Assembly (NCBI GenBank): GCA_046313675.1
Contig: JBKBXU010000048.1
Coordinates: forward strand, 1 to 18,281
DNA: 18,281 nucleotides
From: JBKBXU01 sp046313675
Lineage (GTDB): Bacteria; Bacteroidota; Bacteroidia; Cytophagales; Cytophagaceae
Direction of reading: 5' to 3'
Positions 15,287 through 18,281 of this stretch are shown here, in pieces. A model generated the notes under the pieces. It had not been told where the DNA came from, made no database searches, and saw only the letters and a list, made by a program, of their open reading frames with translations. The number at the start of each line of letters is the position of its first letter. The stretch's first letter is position 1. The position numbers and the translations under genes are program-made.

Positions 15287-15826
15287 ATGAAAGATCAGGA
15301 AATCATTGAGAAAATAAGAAAAGGGGATGAATCAGCCCTTGATTATTTATATCAAAAACATTATCGGATGATGATGAAATTGATCTTAAAGAACAATGGT
15401 AGTGAAGATGAAGCGAAAGATATATATCAGGATGCACTTATTGTCTTATGGCAAAAAGCGATGAAACCTGATTTTGTATTAACAGCAAAAATCAGCACGT
15501 TCTTATACAGCATTTGCATGAACCTTTGGAGAAAGGAATTAGAAAGAAAGGGAAGGCATAGCAATGAAGAATCAAATGAAGTTGATTTTATAAATATTGA
15601 ACAAAAAGAAAAAGTTGAAATAATAAATAAATGTATCAGTGACCTTGGCGAAACATGTAAAAAAATTCTGACGTATTATTACTTTGACCAAATGTCGATG
15701 AATGATATTGCTCAGATCCTGGGATTCGCTAATGCTGATACAGCAAAAACAAAAAAATACAAGTGTAAAAAGGAGTTGGATAACAGAGTTAAAACATTAT
15801 TTACTGCAAGCGACTTTTTAGATTAA
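15287..15826 (+). CDS. ECF-type RNA polymerase sigma factor
   Basis: The 179-residue protein has a sigma region 2 (about 15-85) with YLYQKHYRMMMKLI and the core-binding helix DEAKDIYQDALIVLWQKA. A short linker leads to a sigma region 4 helix-turn-helix (about 118-170) containing CKKILTYYYFDQMSMNDIAQILGF and KTKKYKCKKEL, the latter typical of Bacteroidetes ECF factors. It would redirect RNA polymerase in response to an envelope or cytoplasmic signal. The next gene begins one nucleotide after its stop and encodes a single-pass membrane protein, a standard sigma/anti-sigma arrangement. The 203-nt upstream gap holds no convincing TAnnTTTG element; TAATTTCA (15224-15231) is the nearest, so the gene may use its own sigma factor. 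Confidence 0.88.
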   Translation: MKDQEIIEKIRKGDESALDYLYQKHYRMMMKLILKNNGSEDEAKDIYQDALIVLWQKAMKPDFVLTAKISTFLYSICMNLWRKELERKGRHSNEESNEVDFINIEQKEKVEIINKCISDLGETCKKILTYYYFDQMSMNDIAQILGFANADTAKTKKYKCKKELDNRVKTLFTASDFLD

Positions 15827-15827
15827 T

Positions 15828-16727
15828 ATGAACAAAGACTTTAACAAATCAGAACTCATAGATGATTTTTTAACCGGCAGGTTAACTGAGTCAGATCGTT
15901 TGGCTTTTGAAAAGGACCTTACAAAGGATCCTTTACTTAAGCAAGAGGTAGATCTGCAGAAAGACATCGTTACCTCATTGAAAGAATTAAGAAAATCTCA
16001 ATTAAAGCAAAGGCTACAGTCTTTAGAAGTTCCTGCACCTACTGCAGGTATTTCTATATTCAAGATTGCAGCATCTTTCTTAGTGGCCTCTATGATAGGA
16101 GCCGGCATTTATTTTTATCTTCTCGAAGACAAGGAAAATACAACGCTTGCCGAATCTGGCATAATAGAACATGTAGAAATTGAGCCTGAATCAATTGAAA
16201 TCTCAGGCATTTCTGCACAGGAAGAAGTGAAGACTACTTCAGAGGCAAACGTTATCAAACCTTCTGAACCTAAAAACACTTCACCCTCAGGCCATATTGA
16301 GCGCAAAAAACCTCAAATGAGAAAACCTGAAGAACCAGTCAACATAAAAGAAAACCTTGCTTTTATGCCTGCTGAAAAAGACGATTCAGATGCTATTATG
16401 GACCGAGACAGAAATGTATCCCTTCCAAATGCATCTATAGCGCAGGAAAATGATTTAAAATTCAAAAACCTGGACATTGATATTAATTCAAAAACATCTA
16501 ATAAGTTTCATTATCAGTACTATAATAATAAATTGTTCCTTTATGGATCATTTGATCAGGAACCATATGAAATTTTAGAATTGAACACAGCCAACAAAAA
16601 GCATTTGTACCTTTACTTTGCAAATGAATTTTATGAGTTAAAATCAAATCAGACCAAAATAACTCCATTAGTTGTTTTGAAAGACAAAAAACTTATAGCT
16701 GATTTAAATTTGCTGAAAGATAAATAA
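15828..16727 (+). CDS. Probable membrane-anchored anti-sigma factor
   Basis: The 299-residue protein has an N-terminal cytoplasmic part (1-74) with LIDDFLTGRLTESDRLAFEKDL, a form common in Bacteroidetes anti-sigma factors. One membrane helix follows at about 75-98 (IFKIAASFLVASMIGAGIYFYLL). Next comes a low-complexity Glu/Ser/Pro-rich periplasmic linker (about 100-215) and a compact C-terminal domain (about 222-299) with KFHYQYYNNKLFLYGSF and LYLYFANEFYELK that I do not recognise. It is predicted to hold the ECF sigma factor encoded one nucleotide upstream at the membrane and release it on a periplasmic signal. No zinc-binding HxxxCxxC motif is present, so it is not a classical ZAS protein. 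Its partner and signal are unknown. Confidence 0.7.
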   Translation: MNKDFNKSELIDDFLTGRLTESDRLAFEKDLTKDPLLKQEVDLQKDIVTSLKELRKSQLKQRLQSLEVPAPTAGISIFKIAASFLVASMIGAGIYFYLLEDKENTTLAESGIIEHVEIEPESIEISGISAQEEVKTTSEANVIKPSEPKNTSPSGHIERKKPQMRKPEEPVNIKENLAFMPAEKDDSDAIMDRDRNVSLPNASIAQENDLKFKNLDIDINSKTSNKFHYQYYNNKLFLYGSFDQEPYEILELNTANKKHLYLYFANEFYELKSNQTKITPLVVLKDKKLIADLNLLKDK

Positions 16728-16746
16728 TCAATAATATCCGGTCGTT

Positions 16747-16796
16747 ATTACTTCAATGAAAAATTTATTATTAAATTTGACATGAATTGAAGTAAT
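16747..16796 (+). repeat. Nested inverted repeat spanning the ftsX promoter and start codon
   Basis: ATTACTTCAAT (16747-16757) and ATTGAAGTAAT (16786-16796) are perfect 11-bp inverted arms. At the RNA level the pairing can be extended by four more pairs (two G-U, one G-C, one C-G) to 16743 and 16800. Inside lies a second perfect repeat, AAATTTA (16761-16767) and TAAATTT (16772-16778). The right outer arm includes the first two bases of the ftsX ATG (16795). Confidence 0.7.
16772..16779 (+). promoter_or_regulatory. Candidate -7 element of the ftsX promoter
   Basis: TAAATTTG matches TAnnTTTG exactly. Its start point would be near 16784, about 10 nt before the ftsX ATG. No TTTG is found 19-20 nt upstream; that position is occupied by the left arm of the inverted repeat, so activation by a bound regulator is possible. 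Confidence 0.4.
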
Positions 16797-17700
16797 GGCG
16801 ACCGAATCTTTTAAAATAAAAAAACGAAAAAAGAAAAACTTAGGGAGTTATCCCTATACCACAGTAGTGTTTAGCATTACTATGGCACTTTTTGTAATAG
16901 GTCTTTTTTCACTCCTGCTGATTCATGCTGAAAAGCTCTCCGGAATAATTAAGGAAAAATTTGAACTTCACGTTTACCTTCAAAACAATATTACCGACAA
17001 TAAGCGGATAAGTTTAATGAAAATGATTTCTGATCAGCCCTATATACTAAAAAAAGAAAACACTCCTCAAATACATTTCATTTCCAAAGAAGAGGCAGCT
17101 AAAAGATTCATTGAGGAAACAGGAGAAAACTTTTCAAGAATACTTGAAGACAATCCCCTGCATCCGTCATTTACATTAAAAATTAATGCTGAATATTCAG
17201 ACACTTTGGAACTAAAAACCATCAAAGCACAATTGTTACAAATGGATGGTGTGTTTGAAGTTGAGTACAAAGAAAACCTTATAACACTAATAAATAATAA
17301 TATTCGCAAAATAGGCATTATCCTGCTGAGTTTTTCTGTAATCCTAATTCTTACCTCTGTACTTCTCATCAACAATACCATCAAGCTGGCTTTATATTCA
17401 CAGCGATTCCTAATCAGAAGTATGCAACTAGTAGGAGCAAAAACTAATTTTATTCGCTGGCCATTTCTAAAATACTCTTTGCTTCATGGTCTATTGAGCG
17501 GCATATTATCAATAATCCTTTTAACGGGAGTATTGTATATGGCTTACAGGGAAATTCCTGACCTCCGGATTTTCAGAGACGATTTAGCTTTTATAATTTT
17601 ATTTTCAGCTTTAATAGTAGCAGGTATTGTGATTGGATTCCTTAGTACATTAAGGGCTGTCAGCAAATACTTGAAAATGTCACTAGATGAACTATATTGA
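16795..17700 (+). CDS. ftsX: Cell division protein FtsX
   Basis: The 301-residue protein has the FtsX layout. A basic cytoplasmic N-terminus (KIKKRKKKN) is followed by the first membrane helix (about 22-45), a periplasmic domain (about 48-168) including FELHVYLQNNI and EEAAKRFIEETGENF, and three more helices (about 172-193, 228-250, 264-284). The last cytoplasmic loops carry IRSMQLVGAKTNFIRWPFL and the C-terminal STLRAVSKYLKMSLDELY. FtsX forms an ABC-type complex with FtsE that activates peptidoglycan hydrolases at the septum. The ftsE gene is not adjacent, which I know to be usual in Bacteroidetes. The next gene starts 3 nt after the stop. Confidence 0.93.
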   Translation: MATESFKIKKRKKKNLGSYPYTTVVFSITMALFVIGLFSLLLIHAEKLSGIIKEKFELHVYLQNNITDNKRISLMKMISDQPYILKKENTPQIHFISKEEAAKRFIEETGENFSRILEDNPLHPSFTLKINAEYSDTLELKTIKAQLLQMDGVFEVEYKENLITLINNNIRKIGIILLSFSVILILTSVLLINNTIKLALYSQRFLIRSMQLVGAKTNFIRWPFLKYSLLHGLLSGILSIILLTGVLYMAYREIPDLRIFRDDLAFIILFSALIVAGIVIGFLSTLRAVSKYLKMSLDELY

Positions 17701-17703
17701 TTT

Positions 17704-17913
17704 ATGGATAACAAAAAAAACCTTGTATTCAAAAAAATGAATTACATACTCATGTTAATCGGCCTTGGCTTATTAGCATTAGGATTCATTATAATGTCTT
17801 CGGATAAAGAAGAATTTGGATTTGGCACTCTGGGATTAACCATTGGCCCTATAATTGTTTTGGCCGGCTTTATTGTAGAAATCTTTGCCATAATGTATCA
17901 ACCAAAGAAATAA
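17704..17913 (+). CDS. DUF3098 family small membrane protein
   Basis: The 69-residue protein has two membrane helices (about 13-31 and 44-64) joined by the polar loop SSDKEEFGFGTLG. The N-terminal FKKMNYILMLIGLGLLALGFIIM and the IGPIIVLAGFIVEIFAIM segment match DUF3098, a family found next to ftsX and uppP in Bacteroidetes. Function is unknown; the conserved position suggests a part in septal or envelope biogenesis. It begins 3 nt after ftsX and ends 2 nt before uppP, so it is surely co-transcribed with both. Confidence 0.88.
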   Translation: MDNKKNLVFKKMNYILMLIGLGLLALGFIIMSSDKEEFGFGTLGLTIGPIIVLAGFIVEIFAIMYQPKK

Positions 17914-17915
17914 CT

Positions 17916-18272
17916 ATGAGCATAATACAGGCAATAATTCTTGCCATTGTTGAAGGCCTTACTGAGTTTTTACCAGTATCATCAACAGGGCATATGATTA
18001 TAGCTTCTGCCTTAATGGGTATTAATGAGCTGGAGTTCACCAAAATATTTAATGTAAACATACAGTTTGGTACAATCCTCTCCGTAGTGGTAATTTATTG
18101 GAGGAAATTTTTCCAAACCAGTATTAATTTTTATAAAAAATTATTAATTGCCTTTCTTCCGGCCGCTTTTTTAGGATTTATGATTAACAAAAAAAATTAT
18201 ATTCTCTTGGGGAAAATTGGTGTTGTGGCAGTATCAAAACTTTTATGTGGAAATATATTAATTTTAAATTAA
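17916..18272 (+). CDS. uppP: Undecaprenyl-diphosphate phosphatase, 5' part (interrupted near the window end)
   Basis: The first 95 or so residues are clear UppP (BacA). ILAIVEGLTEFLPVSSTGHM (8-27) is the first catalytic motif region with Glu13, Glu17, the SSTG serines and His26, followed by FNVNIQFGTILSVVVIYW and FYKKLLIAFLPAA. UppP recycles undecaprenyl diphosphate for cell wall synthesis. A whole enzyme has about 265 residues, but this frame stops at TAA 18270-18272 after 118 codons. The last 25 residues still align with the family while carrying odd substitutions (SKLLCGN where a small/hydrophobic segment like SLLLGG is expected). KM codons continue in frame after the stop. This looks like sequence error at a contig end or a decaying gene; without more sequence it cannot be settled. 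Confidence 0.8.
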   Translation: MSIIQAIILAIVEGLTEFLPVSSTGHMIIASALMGINELEFTKIFNVNIQFGTILSVVVIYWRKFFQTSINFYKKLLIAFLPAAFLGFMINKKNYILLGKIGVVAVSKLLCGNILILN

Positions 18273-18281
18273 AAAATGATT

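Overview
The window looks like a chromosomal segment from a Bacteroidetes bacterium, most likely of the order Cytophagales. The reasons are low G+C, promoters of the TTTG-N19/20-TAnnTTTG type rather than E. coli -35/-10 boxes, weak or absent Shine-Dalgarno sequences, a HEPN-tailed sulfite/nitrite reductase, a MetZ-type sulfhydrylase, and the ftsX - DUF3098 - uppP gene order. No rRNA, tRNA, CRISPR, insertion sequence or phage genes are visible. Most of the window is core and metabolic content.

Layout. 1-98: tail of an upstream gene and a bidirectional terminator. 117-368: rpsT (minus strand) with a textbook promoter. 536-5484: three plus-strand genes for envelope or exported proteins (a zinc phospholipase C / S1-P1 nuclease-like protein, a YfhO-like polytopic protein, a secreted TPR protein). 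5481-6746: rarA, whose stop overlaps the TPR gene's stop tail to tail. 6843-7730: an EamA exporter. 7733-11310 (minus): a tight siroheme / sulfite-reduction operon of reductase, uroporphyrinogen-III methyltransferase and precorrin-2 dehydrogenase. 11311-11660: a 350-base divergent control region. 11661-13260 (plus): osmC-metZ, closed by a strong terminator. 13390-15083: a baeRF-type protein and a convergent DUF2188 protein separated by a bidirectional terminator. 15287-16727: an ECF sigma factor and its probable membrane anti-sigma factor. 16795-18281: ftsX, a DUF3098 gene and uppP, whose 3' part is disturbed at the window edge.

The most striking element is in the minus-strand leader of the sulfite reductase operon. 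A predicted 28-residue peptide carries three consecutive cysteine codons and stops exactly on a GGAAGGC sequence. That sequence can pair with the 5' arm of a downstream intrinsic terminator (GCCTTTC/GAAAGGC plus T5). This is the geometry of classical ribosome-mediated attenuation: stalling for lack of charged tRNA-Cys frees the antiterminator, and completing the peptide covers it. The inferred output is cysteine-controlled expression of sulfite reduction and siroheme synthesis. Divergently, osmC-metZ would consume the sulfide to make homocysteine. The promoter for this leader lies so close to the peptide's ATG that the transcript may be nearly leaderless.

Other points for a second look are a nested inverted repeat that covers the ftsX start codon, tail-to-tail gene ends with no terminator, and an apparently decayed or error-rich 3' end of uppP.
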